NCBI GenBank assembly: GCA_017395085.1
Contig: JAFPWF010000035.1
Location: 1 to 43,609 of the forward strand
Reading direction: 5' to 3'
Origin: Oscillospiraceae bacterium
GTDB lineage: Bacteria > Bacillota > Clostridia > Oscillospirales > Oscillospiraceae
DNA length: 43,609 bases
Position numbers and translations under genes: made by a program. Below the pieces are notes generated by a model. That model worked only from the letters and a program-made list of their open reading frames with translations. It had not been told where the DNA came from and made no database searches. Below are positions 33,338 through 41,400 of this stretch, in pieces (the stretch's first letter is position 1; the number at the start of each line of letters is the position of its first letter).

Positions 33338-34843
33338 ATGGCAACCATTATCAATGAACCGGCCCATACTTTTAATGAGTATCTGTTGATTCCTGGTTAT
33401 TCTTCTTCCCGGTGCATTCCCGAAAATGTTTCCCTGAAGACGCCGTTGGTCAAATTCCGCAAGGGTGAAGAGCCCGCCATTACGATGAATATCCCGATGG
33501 TTTCGGCAATTATGCAGTCCGTTTCCGGCGATCGCCTTGCAATTGCACTGGCGGCGGAAGGCGGTGTCTCCTTTATCTACGGGTCCCAGAGCATTGAGGA
33601 CGAAGCCGCCATGGTTCACCGCGTAAAAAGCTACAAAGCCGGTTTTGTACGCAGCGATTCAAATATCAGCCCCGACGCCACGCTTCGCGACGTCCTGATC
33701 CTGAAGGATAAAACCGGGCACTCCACCGTTGCGGTCACCGAAGACGGCACCGCTGACGGGAAACTTGTCGGCATGGTTACCAGCCGTGATTACCGCATCA
33801 GCCGGATGACTCCCGATACGCCCGTCCGCGATTTTATGACTCCGTTCGATAAACTTGTCTGGGCCAAGGAAGGCACCACCCTGAAGGAAGCCAACGACAT
33901 CATCTGGGATCACAAGCTGAATGCGCTTCCCATCATTGATGACAGTGGCAGACTCTGTTACTTCGTTTTCCGCAAAGACTATGAGACTCATAAGCAGAAC
34001 CCGAACGAACTCCTGGACGCTCACAAACGGTATGTCGTAGGCGCCGGAATCAACACCCGCGATTATGCAACCCGCGTTCCGGCACTGCTGGAGGCAGGCG
34101 CAGATGTTCTCTGCATCGACTCCTCCGAGGGGCATACCGACTGGCAGAAGTTTACCCTGGCGTGGATCCGTGAGCATTACGGTGATTCCGTCAAGGTGGG
34201 CGCCGGCAACGTCGTGGATGCGGCAGGCTTCCGCTATCTTGCCGACTGCGGTGCGGACTTTGTCAAAGTCGGAATCGGCGGCGGCTCCATTTGCATCACC
34301 CGTGAAACCAAGGGCATCGGCCGCGGGCAGGCTACGGCAGTGATCGAAGTCTGCGCAGAGCGTGACCGCTACTTCAAGGAAACCGGGATTTATGTCCCTG
34401 TCTGCTCTGACGGCGGCATCGTTTACGACCACCATATCACGCTGGCGCTGGCAATGGGTGCAGACTTTGTCATGCTGGGCCGCTACTTCGCCCGTTTTGA
34501 CGAGTCTCCCACCAACCGGGTCAACATCGGTGGTACCTATTATAAAGAGTACTGGGGCGAAGGCTCCGCACGCGCACGCAACTGGCAGCGTTACGACATG
34601 GGCGGCGACAAGAAACTCTCCTTTGAGGAAGGCGTCGACTCCTACGTTCCCTATGCGGGTTCTCTGAAGGACAATGTCGCGCTGACGCTCAGCAAGGTCA
34701 AGCACACCATGTGCAACTGCGGCGCTCTGACCATCCCCGAGCTGCAGGAAAAGGCTGTGCTGACACTGGTTTCGTCCACCAGCATTGTGGAAGGCGGCGC
34801 ACATGACGTCATCCAGAAGGACACTACGTCAACGATCAAATAA
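33338..34843 (+). CDS. guaB: IMP dehydrogenase
   Basis: Oxidises IMP to XMP, the committed step to guanine nucleotides. Seen: N-terminal [11 protein letters not shown], two CBS domains in the range 100-220 ([29 protein letters not shown]), the catalytic loop [13 protein letters not shown] with C319 and [11 protein letters not shown] phosphate-site sequence. GYSSSRC and other features place it in the longer anaerobe variant (501 aa). ATG 33338 follows GGAGG by 6 nt; upstream in-frame codons lie ahead of the transcription start. Single-gene unit with a terminator. Confidence 0.95.
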   Translation: MATIINEPAHTFNEYLLIPGYSSSRCIPENVSLKTPLVKFRKGEEPAITMNIPMVSAIMQSVSGDRLAIALAAEGGVSFIYGSQSIEDEAAMVHRVKSYKAGFVRSDSNISPDATLRDVLILKDKTGHSTVAVTEDGTADGKLVGMVTSRDYRISRMTPDTPVRDFMTPFDKLVWAKEGTTLKEANDIIWDHKLNALPIIDDSGRLCYFVFRKDYETHKQNPNELLDAHKRYVVGAGINTRDYATRVPALLEAGADVLCIDSSEGHTDWQKFTLAWIREHYGDSVKVGAGNVVDAAGFRYLADCGADFVKVGIGGGSICITRETKGIGRGQATAVIEVCAERDRYFKETGIYVPVCSDGGIVYDHHITLALAMGADFVMLGRYFARFDESPTNRVNIGGTYYKEYWGEGSARARNWQRYDMGGDKKLSFEEGVDSYVPYAGSLKDNVALTLSKVKHTMCNCGALTIPELQEKAVLTLVSSTSIVEGGAHDVIQKDTTSTIK

Positions 34844-34866
34844 AATCTGAAGATTCCGTATTTCCG

Positions 34867-34914
34867 GCACTGTATCTGCATGGATCATCCGCAGATACAG
34901 TGCTGATTTTTTTC
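34867..34914 (+). terminator. Terminator after guaB
   Basis: GCACTGTATCTGC (34867-34879) pairs perfectly with GCAGATACAGTGC (34891-34903), then TGATTTTTTTC. The next promoter's -35 box starts at the end of the T-run. Confidence 0.92.
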
Positions 34915-34942
34915 TTGACATTCCGGGAAAAACCGTTATAAT
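34915..34942 (+). promoter_or_regulatory. Promoter of rpsF-ssb-rpsR
   Basis: TTGACA (34915-34920), 16-nt spacer, TATAAT (34937-34942). Confidence 0.85.
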
Positions 34943-34948
34943 AATACG

Positions 34949-34994
34949 GCCTGTGCAAAACGGGCAGAATCCTTGCTCCCGCCGCGAGCGGGGG
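34949..34994 (+). promoter_or_regulatory. Structured rpsF leader, candidate S6:S18 autoregulatory element
   Basis: Two hairpins precede the rpsF ribosome site: GCCTGT/ACGGGC (34949-34965, GCAAA loop) and CTCCCGC/GCGGGGG (34976-34994, CGCGA loop). S6:S18 leader motifs that repress rpsF are known in many bacteria; the presence of rpsF and rpsR in this operon fits, but I cannot confirm the CCG-containing consensus fold by eye. Confidence 0.45.
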
Positions 34995-35020
34995 CCAAAT
35001 GACCATAAGGAGGTGCAACC

Positions 35021-35317
35021 ATGGCAAAAGCAAGCGAAAAGTACGAAGTAATGTACGTCATCAACCCCAGCTTCACCGAAGAAGAGACTGCAGCTGTCGT
35101 TGAGAAGTTCAAAGCACTTGTGGAAGCAAATGGTACGCTCGAGGAGTTGACTGAAATCGGCAAGCGCAAGCTCGCATATGAAATCAACTACATCTCTGAA
35201 GGCTACTATGTGCTGATGAAGTTCACAAGCGGACCGGACTTCCCCGCCGAGCTCGACCGTATTCTCGGTATTACGGACGGGATCCTTCGCCGGCTGATCA
35301 TCACCAGACCGGAATAA
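35021..35317 (+). CDS. rpsF: 30S ribosomal protein S6
   Basis: Small-subunit platform protein that forms a pair with S18. Seen: YEVMYVINPSFTEEE, the GKRKLAYEINYISEGYYVL core and C-terminal LRRLIITR. 98 aa. AAGGAGG lies 7 nt before ATG. First gene of the classical rpsF-ssb-rpsR operon. Confidence 0.97.
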   Translation: MAKASEKYEVMYVINPSFTEEETAAVVEKFKALVEANGTLEELTEIGKRKLAYEINYISEGYYVLMKFTSGPDFPAELDRILGITDGILRRLIITRPE

Positions 35318-35329
35318 GGAGGCGCCAGT

Positions 35330-35806
35330 ATGTTAAACCACATTGTGATTATGGGCCGTCTGACCCGTGATCCCGAACTGCGCACCACCCAGTCGGGCGT
35401 CAGCGTTGCGTCTTTTACCGTTGCTGTCGACCGTGATTTTGGCGGCCGCGACGGCGGAGAGCGCCAGACCGACTTCTTTGACTGTTCCGCATGGCGCCAG
35501 ACCGGAGAATTTGTCAGCCGCAATTTTCGCAAGGGCAGCATGATCGTCGTATCCGGACGCATGCAGTCCCGGAAATACCAGGACCGTGAGGGCAATAACC
35601 GCACTGCCTGGGATGTTCAGGTTGACAACGTTTACTTCGGTGAGAGCAAGCGCGACAGCGAGTCACAGTCCGGTTTCAACGCCGGCAGCTATACTGCGCA
35701 AAACAACTACGGCGGATACGATTCCGCCCGTCAGAACACCCCAGCTCCCCAGGTCTCCCCGAGTCCGTTTGAAGAACTTGAGGATGACGGTGATCTGCCG
35801 TTCTGA
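35330..35806 (+). CDS. ssb: Single-stranded DNA-binding protein
   Basis: Homotetrameric SSB. Seen: MLNHIVIMGRLTRDPELRTT, the OB-fold sequence FDCSAWRQTGEFV, a glycine/serine/glutamine-rich linker (about 110-145) and the acidic tip EELEDDGDLPF, the partner-binding DDDLPF-type C-terminus. 158 aa. AAGGAGG precedes ATG; 12 nt after rpsF. Confidence 0.97.
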   Translation: MLNHIVIMGRLTRDPELRTTQSGVSVASFTVAVDRDFGGRDGGERQTDFFDCSAWRQTGEFVSRNFRKGSMIVVSGRMQSRKYQDREGNNRTAWDVQVDNVYFGESKRDSESQSGFNAGSYTAQNNYGGYDSARQNTPAPQVSPSPFEELEDDGDLPF

Positions 35807-35858
35807 TTTGATCAAGATCAACAACTGTTTTATTTGATTGCAAAGGAGGGTTCCTGAA

Positions 35859-36098
35859 GTGCCTTTTGATAAAAACAATCCGAAGACCCGTCGCCGCAGA
35901 AAGGTTTGCCAGTTCTGCGTGGACAAGGCCACTTATATCGACTATAAGGACACCGCGAAGCTTCGCCGTTTCCTTTCCGAGCGCAGCAAGATTCTCCCCC
36001 GCCGTACCACCGGCACCTGCGCGATGCATCAGCGTCAGCTCACCGAGGCCATCAAGCGCGCCAGACAGGTTGCGCTTCTGCCCTACGTGACCGACTGA
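35859..36098 (+). CDS. rpsR: 30S ribosomal protein S18, zinc-binding form
   Basis: S18, partner of S6. Seen: KVCQFCVDK with a CxxC, then [10 protein letters not shown] with CxxH, together a probable zinc ribbon (the C+ form); [17 protein letters not shown] is the universal core. GTG 35859 is chosen as start because GGAGG lies 8-9 nt upstream and [14 protein letters not shown] follows; an in-frame TTG at 35838 would sit before the ribosome site. 79 aa. Confidence 0.95.
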   Translation: MPFDKNNPKTRRRRKVCQFCVDKATYIDYKDTAKLRRFLSERSKILPRRTTGTCAMHQRQLTEAIKRARQVALLPYVTD

Positions 36099-36120
36099 TT
36101 CTTTTTCCTGAAAGTAACGA

Positions 36121-36168
36121 GGCTGTCTCAAAACATTCGTTTGTTTTGAGGCAGCCCCATTTTTTATC
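36121..36168 (+). terminator. Terminator after rpsR, GGCTGTCTCA-type stem
   Basis: GGCTGTCTCAAAACA (36121-36135) pairs with TGTTTTGAGGCAGCC (36142-36156) over 15 bp with one G-T, then CCATTTTTT. Confidence 0.9.
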
Positions 36169-36209
36169 TGTCGGTTCCGGATTCCGCGGCATGCGTATGC
36201 CGCATTCCG

Positions 36210-36821
36210 TCAGGAAGCAATATTTCTGTAGTATTCCGCCAGGGCGGGAATCACTTTCTTGATTTCAAGTCCTGTCGTGTTGATGCAGAGGTCATAGCCC
36301 TCCTTATCTCCCCACTTGTACTCCGAGATGATGTCGTGAAACTCGGCACGGGCTTTGTCGATCCGTTTCATCGCGCGCAGCATTTCACGGTCCGTCAGAT
36401 TCTCCCCTTCTTCCGCACGCTGTTTGCAGCGGTCCAGCTTGGATTGCTCATCGGCATAGACAAAGATTTTAAACGGATTGTACTCTTCGAGGATGGAGTC
36501 GGCGGCACGGCCTACAAACACGCAGTTTCCCTTTTCCGCCAGTTCCTTAATCAGGCTTGTCTGCATCGACATCAGTTTTACCACATCGTTCGGGACAGTA
36601 GGGATCTGGGTGAAACTTCTGGCAAAATGAATGGGAAACTGTGAGAGCGCCCCGGTTTCCGTGCTGTTTGCAAGATACTCTTCGTCCAGACCAGTTTCGG
36701 CAGCAAGTGCCGTAACGATTTCCCGGTCAAAATAGGAAAACCCGAGTGCATCGGCAAGGCGTTTTCCAAGTTCTCTGCCTCCGCTGCCGAATTCACGGCT
36801 TACAGTGATGATGTGACTCAT
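36210..36821 (-). CDS. Cytidylate kinase-like family protein
   Basis: P-loop nucleoside-kinase-like protein of 203 aa. Seen: HIITVSREFGSGGRELGKRL (GSGGRELG replaces a classic GxGKS P-loop), SYFDREIVTALA and NCVFVGRAADSILEE. This matches the cytidylate kinase-like family common in Clostridia rather than Cmk itself, and the substrate is unknown. GAGAGGAG lies 8 nt before ATG. It follows the TIR gene by 73 nt on the same strand; a TATAAT (but no clear -35) and two AGTATTCT direct repeats occur in that gap, so separate transcription is possible. Confidence 0.85.
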   Translation of the reverse strand: MSHIITVSREFGSGGRELGKRLADALGFSYFDREIVTALAAETGLDEEYLANSTETGALSQFPIHFARSFTQIPTVPNDVVKLMSMQTSLIKELAEKGNCVFVGRAADSILEEYNPFKIFVYADEQSKLDRCKQRAEEGENLTDREMLRAMKRIDKARAEFHDIISEYKWGDKEGYDLCINTTGLEIKKVIPALAEYYRNIAS

Positions 36822-36894
36822 ATCGATTTCTCCTCTCGGTTCGCATTATATAAAGAATACTTCATTAGAATACTTACATGTCCTGACACCGTAT

Positions 36895-39800
36895 TCATCC
36901 GCTCTGTTTCGGTTCATAAGCATCCAGCTGGGCCAGTGCCCTCGCTGCAAGTTCCGCAGGACTGTATTCGCTGACAGCCGCCAGATGAAACAACCCTCTC
37001 TCCGTGGAATCAGCAAGACCGGACGGCACCTGCTTCTGTGCTGCCATACTGAACTGCAGCAAAGACTTGTTATCGTTCAGGTTATCCAGAACACACGCCG
37101 CGGAGAAGACCGGGGTGTTCGCATTCCCGTCAAGTGAAATGACGTTCAGATCGGCTCCGCAGTAGAGATAAAGCCTGTCTTCGGTGAAGACATAGCGGAA
37201 ATCCCTTCCGCTGACCATTGCATTCTGCAGGTTAAACGTCAACGGAACACTCCGGATTTCTGTCGTCCCCTGATAGATTCTCAGCCTTTCATCCGGGAAG
37301 ACACAAAAAATCTTCCCAGCATATGCTGTAAATGAAACGGGGTTGTCTCCCGACCATGAGATCTCCGACAGCGGCATTCCTTCCGCCGAGCACGCATAAA
37401 GCTCATGGAGGCCTGCAAACAGCACGGAATCGGCCGATCCGGAGGCACCTCCCGCAAACGCAACAGAACTCAGGTCATGCGGTGTGCCGGGAAGCAGAGT
37501 GACCACGCCGTCGGCGGGACTGACAAGGAGCGCAGCCCGATTCCCGCTTTCCGGATCCGTCGCTGCCGTAAAGAGCAGTTTACCGTCCGGCGAAAGGGCA
37601 AGCGGAGACGGCTTCAGAAAGCCGCGCTCTTCATAGGTCAGGTTGAAAGAGGCCGCTTCTTCGGGGAGCAAGACCGGGATCTCTGTCAGTTCCCCGCTTG
37701 TCAGGCAGAGCCGCCAGATCGAGTTGTCCGACAGATCATGTGCGAAAAGATCCTCTCCGCAAACCGCGACCGGCGACGGCGCCCGGTACATTGCGGTCAG
37801 GAACATTGCCTCCTCGTGAGAATACGGCGCTTTCTGGAGCCCGCTTGCACAATAATAGTCGAAAACCGGAAGCGTCATTTCCCTAACCTGCATCGCCGAG
37901 CCGAGATCAAAGCAGAGGACTGAAAGTTCCCCGGCATCGCCATGAATCCGCATGACATACGCATACTTGTCAATCGCCGTCAGCAGCACGAAAGCATCTT
38001 CCGCAGGCAGATCTGCACGCCCGGTTTGTTCACCGGCGGTTAAATCGTAGAACAGCAGGGTCCTGTCAGACAGCAGTACGGCGTTTTCTCCGCTGCGCAG
38101 AAGGCCCTCCGGCCGCCGGGCGAAGCCGTCATCCGGGAACAGCTGAATATTCTCATCACTGACGCTTTCATAGATGCACAGGTTTCCGGAAGAAAAAACC
38201 GCAAAGCATTCTTCCCCTCTATGGCGGTTCGGAACTGCATCCACACGGCGGATCCCATCCGGAAAAGTCTTTTTTGCCTGAATGATTCCGGACTCCGCCC
38301 AGCCGGTTCCCTGTTCCCCTTGATCTGTAATGAAGCCAAAGGTAGCCTTTCGGATATCCATCAGCTTTACAACATCCTCGCGCAGTTCCAAATAGCCGAT
38401 CGGATTGCCCTGACTGTTAAAGATATAAACACCGTTCCCAAGCGCAAGGAAGATCCGCTTCTCCGATTCCTCCGTCACCTCAAGCACGGGGCTGTCCGCC
38501 AGGGTCCGGGCCCCGATCATCTGTGACCAGAGGAGTTCCTCATTTCGGTAGGCACGCAGTTCAAACGAGATCGGAATCAGCACGGTTGTCCCGTCATGGC
38601 TGTCGGATTCTCCGACTCTGTTGTCTCCCAGCACATAGAGGCAGCCGTCCTGATCGAAGCAGAACGAATCAATGGATCCGAAACTGCAGTCCAGAGTCTG
38701 AAAAGCTCCCGTCTCGATCGTGAATACCCCGATCGAGACCTGATCCTCCCACAGCTTCTTCAGCTTTACGGCAATCCGGCTTCCATCAGCAGACCAGCAA
38801 AGGTCTGTAATATACTGGTCCTTCTCCGGAAGGAGAAGCCCCGCATATGGTACCTGGTCTGTGGTCAAAACCCAGACCGCGTAGGAATCCGCGACGGCGA
38901 TCAGGTCCCCCTGCGGGGAAAGCATTACCGCCCCCAGCGCAGCGTAGTTCATCGGTTCCCGCCACAGAGTTTCTCCGGAACCGTAATCTGCACATACGAC
39001 CTCGCCGCCGGCATAACAGAGAAGCTGACCCGGGATTCCCTCAATCGGAGCAGACGGGACAGTATTCTCCGCCACTCGGAAATGTGACAGCAGTTTCCGC
39101 TCCCGAATATCATAACTGTAGAATTCGCCTGTCTGATCCATACAGACCAGGACGCTCCCGTCACGGCTGATAAAGAACTCCGTAATGTCGCTGTTCAGAT
39201 CCACCCGCCAGGTTTCCAGCATCTGAGAAGGAGTTTCATAGGCGTAGGTAGCCCTGGTCAGAGCAAACTGCGCCTCCTCGGTCACCGGTCGTGCGGGGTC
39301 GTCACCGATCAGGGCCTGCAGCCCATTTGACACCGCTGTCAGGCGATCCTGGTTCTCAAAGGCTTCCAGAGACTCACTTGCCAGAAGTCTTGATTCGCTG
39401 ATCTGTGCCTGACGATAATTCCTGGAAATCTGTGCATTGCTCCAGATCAGATAGGTAATTGCCAGTGCAGCCGCTGCAGCCGCTGCCGTCAGTACCGCTG
39501 CAAGCTTTCTGCGGCGGTACTTCTCCTTCCGCATGACCAGCTCGTCATAACTGCACCCAAGCATCGCAGCGGCAAGGCGGGGCAGTTCAGTCCGTCTAGC
39601 ACTGCGGAAGCTCCCCCGGTAGTCACAGGCAAGCGGTTCCACCGTCTCATCCACAGTCACGATTCTGCCGTCTTCGGCCGTTGCTTCGCGCACTCGATGC
39701 AGCAGCTCAACCGGAAATACCGACGGCGGTTCGCCCGCAGACAGCACACAAAGCACATGATCATGCCCGCGCAGCCTGAGAAACGTCTCCAGTTCGTGAA

Positions 39801-40119
39801 GGCACCAGGGTGATTGGGAATACTCCGGTGAGCAGATGACGATCAGGAATTCCGACGATTCAAGCGCACGCTCGATCCTGCCGGAAAGGTCGGCCGTGAT
39901 TTCCAGTTCCTCCTGGTCGCGGAAAATCCGGTCGATCCGGTCTTTCCCGCTCTTCTTCCGGATACCGGCCGGAAGACGGAAACGTTCCAGACTGTGCTGA
40001 ACCTCCCGTGCAACCAGCGTGTCGTGCAGCGTGCGGCGGTATGAAATAAATGCGTTATACCGGAAGTCCTCAGGGCTACCGGATCCCGCTTTCATTCCAT
40101 TTTCAGGTTCTGCAGTCAT
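36895..40119 (-). CDS. TIR-domain transmembrane protein with C-terminal beta-propellers (1074 aa)
   Basis: Seen: a TIR domain at about 20-150 opening with YNAFISYRRTLHD and holding QSPWCLHELE with E109 at the position of the NADase glutamate of plant and bacterial TIRs. A basic stretch (RKEKYRRRK, 197-205) is followed by one membrane segment (about 206-226) and then a helix SRLLASESLEAFENQDRL. About 780 residues of WD40/PQQ-like blades follow, such as DGSVLVCMDQTGEFYSYD, GDLIAVADSYAVW and DGKLLFTAATD; at least twelve can be picked out. The basic stretch before the membrane segment implies TIR inside, propellers outside. GAGGA lies 9 nt before ATG. It follows thiI by 60 nt on the same strand. 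Role unknown; signalling, NAD cleavage or defence are inferences. Confidence 0.82.
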   Translation of the reverse strand: MTAEPENGMKAGSGSPEDFRYNAFISYRRTLHDTLVAREVQHSLERFRLPAGIRKKSGKDRIDRIFRDQEELEITADLSGRIERALESSEFLIVICSPEYSQSPWCLHELETFLRLRGHDHVLCVLSAGEPPSVFPVELLHRVREATAEDGRIVTVDETVEPLACDYRGSFRSARRTELPRLAAAMLGCSYDELVMRKEKYRRRKLAAVLTAAAAAAALAITYLIWSNAQISRNYRQAQISESRLLASESLEAFENQDRLTAVSNGLQALIGDDPARPVTEEAQFALTRATYAYETPSQMLETWRVDLNSDITEFFISRDGSVLVCMDQTGEFYSYDIRERKLLSHFRVAENTVPSAPIEGIPGQLLCYAGGEVVCADYGSGETLWREPMNYAALGAVMLSPQGDLIAVADSYAVWVLTTDQVPYAGLLLPEKDQYITDLCWSADGSRIAVKLKKLWEDQVSIGVFTIETGAFQTLDCSFGSIDSFCFDQDGCLYVLGDNRVGESDSHDGTTVLIPISFELRAYRNEELLWSQMIGARTLADSPVLEVTEESEKRIFLALGNGVYIFNSQGNPIGYLELREDVVKLMDIRKATFGFITDQGEQGTGWAESGIIQAKKTFPDGIRRVDAVPNRHRGEECFAVFSSGNLCIYESVSDENIQLFPDDGFARRPEGLLRSGENAVLLSDRTLLFYDLTAGEQTGRADLPAEDAFVLLTAIDKYAYVMRIHGDAGELSVLCFDLGSAMQVREMTLPVFDYYCASGLQKAPYSHEEAMFLTAMYRAPSPVAVCGEDLFAHDLSDNSIWRLCLTSGELTEIPVLLPEEAASFNLTYEERGFLKPSPLALSPDGKLLFTAATDPESGNRAALLVSPADGVVTLLPGTPHDLSSVAFAGGASGSADSVLFAGLHELYACSAEGMPLSEISWSGDNPVSFTAYAGKIFCVFPDERLRIYQGTTEIRSVPLTFNLQNAMVSGRDFRYVFTEDRLYLYCGADLNVISLDGNANTPVFSAACVLDNLNDNKSLLQFSMAAQKQVPSGLADSTERGLFHLAAVSEYSPAELAARALAQLDAYEPKQSG

Positions 40120-40179
40120 GGAAAACGTTCCTCATCTGTCATGTATACCGCACCGGTAATCTGTACGAACGGCTGTTCC

Positions 40180-41346
40180 TTAAAGGCGGATTTTTTCTCT
40201 GCCTTCCAGCGCTTCCGAAACGAGGCTCTCCACGTCAAGCGCCGCCTCCGCCTGTTCCACTTCCTGCAACTTCGGGTGTGTTTTCGGATGCCGCGGTGTA
40301 AACACCGTGCAGCAGTCCTCATAAGGCAGAATGGAAGTATCAAAAGTCCCGATTTTACGGGCAAGGCGAACGATTTCCTCCTTGTCCATGCCGACCAGCG
40401 GCTGCAGCACGGGAAGCTCCGTCACGGCCTGTGTCACGGCCATTGCCTCCATCGTCTGGCTGGCAACCTGGCCGAGATTCTCCCCTGTCACGATTGCTTT
40501 CGCCCCTGTCTGAAGGGCAATCGCCTCGGCGATGCGCATCATGAACCGGCGCATGATCAGGGTGAAGAACTCTTCCGGGCACTTATCGCGAATTTCCTCC
40601 TGAATGTGCGTGAAGGGCACCACTTCCAGAATCATATCTCCGCACCAAGGCGTCAGGAGACGGCCGAGTTCAATGACTTTTTCCTTCGCCTGCTGTGAGG
40701 TGTACGGGAAGGAGAAGAAGTGCACCGGAATCTGGCGGACGCCGCGTTTTGCGATCATCCAGGTGGATACCGGGCTGTCGATTCCGCCTGAAAGCAGCGA
40801 AACCGCCGTTCCATTTGAGCCCACCGGCATTCCCCCCGCCCCGTCTACCGGTGCGGCATGCACATAGGCTGCCAGATCACGCACTTCCACATTTACGATC
40901 AGTTCCGGATCATGCACATCGACCACACAGTCCGGATAAGCATCCGAAAGGGCGCTTCCGACTGACTGGCTGAGCTGAATGCTTGTCATCGGGAAGCGTT
41001 TGTCGCTGCGTTTGGATTCCACTTTGAAGCTCTTTGCGCGGAGCATGTCGTCCTTCAGGTAATCGATAGCGAGTCCGGCGATCGCGTCGGCGTTCTTTTC
41101 ACATGCTGCCGCCCGGCTGATTTTCACGACGCCGAACACGTCCTGCATGGCTGCAAAGGCCGCATCCATGTCCGCATCTTCCGAAAGCGGCTCCACATAA
41201 ATGGTCGACTGCATGCAGCTGACCTGAAACTCACCCAACCCGAGCAGCCGTCTGCGGACATTGCCCACCAGTTTCTGTTCAAAGCTGCGGCGATTCAGTC
41301 CTTTCAGGACGACTTCGCCGAGCTTCAGGAGAATAATCTCGTTCAT
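40180..41346 (-). CDS. thiI: tRNA 4-thiouridine synthase ThiI
   Basis: Adenylates tRNA U8 and transfers sulfur for s4U; also linked to thiamine thiazole synthesis. Seen: N-terminal ferredoxin-like region with EVVLKGLNRRSFEQ, a THUMP domain (about 60-170), the PP-loop SLLSGGIDSPVSTWM, and a downstream ENLGQVASQT. 388 aa, without the C-terminal rhodanese domain of E. coli ThiI, as usual in Gram-positives. Those depend on a cysteine desulfurase usually encoded next to thiI; none is in this window. ATG 41346 is preceded by AGGAG. Confidence 0.95.
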   Translation of the reverse strand: MNEIILLKLGEVVLKGLNRRSFEQKLVGNVRRRLLGLGEFQVSCMQSTIYVEPLSEDADMDAAFAAMQDVFGVVKISRAAACEKNADAIAGLAIDYLKDDMLRAKSFKVESKRSDKRFPMTSIQLSQSVGSALSDAYPDCVVDVHDPELIVNVEVRDLAAYVHAAPVDGAGGMPVGSNGTAVSLLSGGIDSPVSTWMIAKRGVRQIPVHFFSFPYTSQQAKEKVIELGRLLTPWCGDMILEVVPFTHIQEEIRDKCPEEFFTLIMRRFMMRIAEAIALQTGAKAIVTGENLGQVASQTMEAMAVTQAVTELPVLQPLVGMDKEEIVRLARKIGTFDTSILPYEDCCTVFTPRHPKTHPKLQEVEQAEAALDVESLVSEALEGREKIRL

Positions 41347-41400
41347 GGATACTCCTCTTTTTCATGTTCATGATTGAATCGATGATAAGCCATAAAGTAA

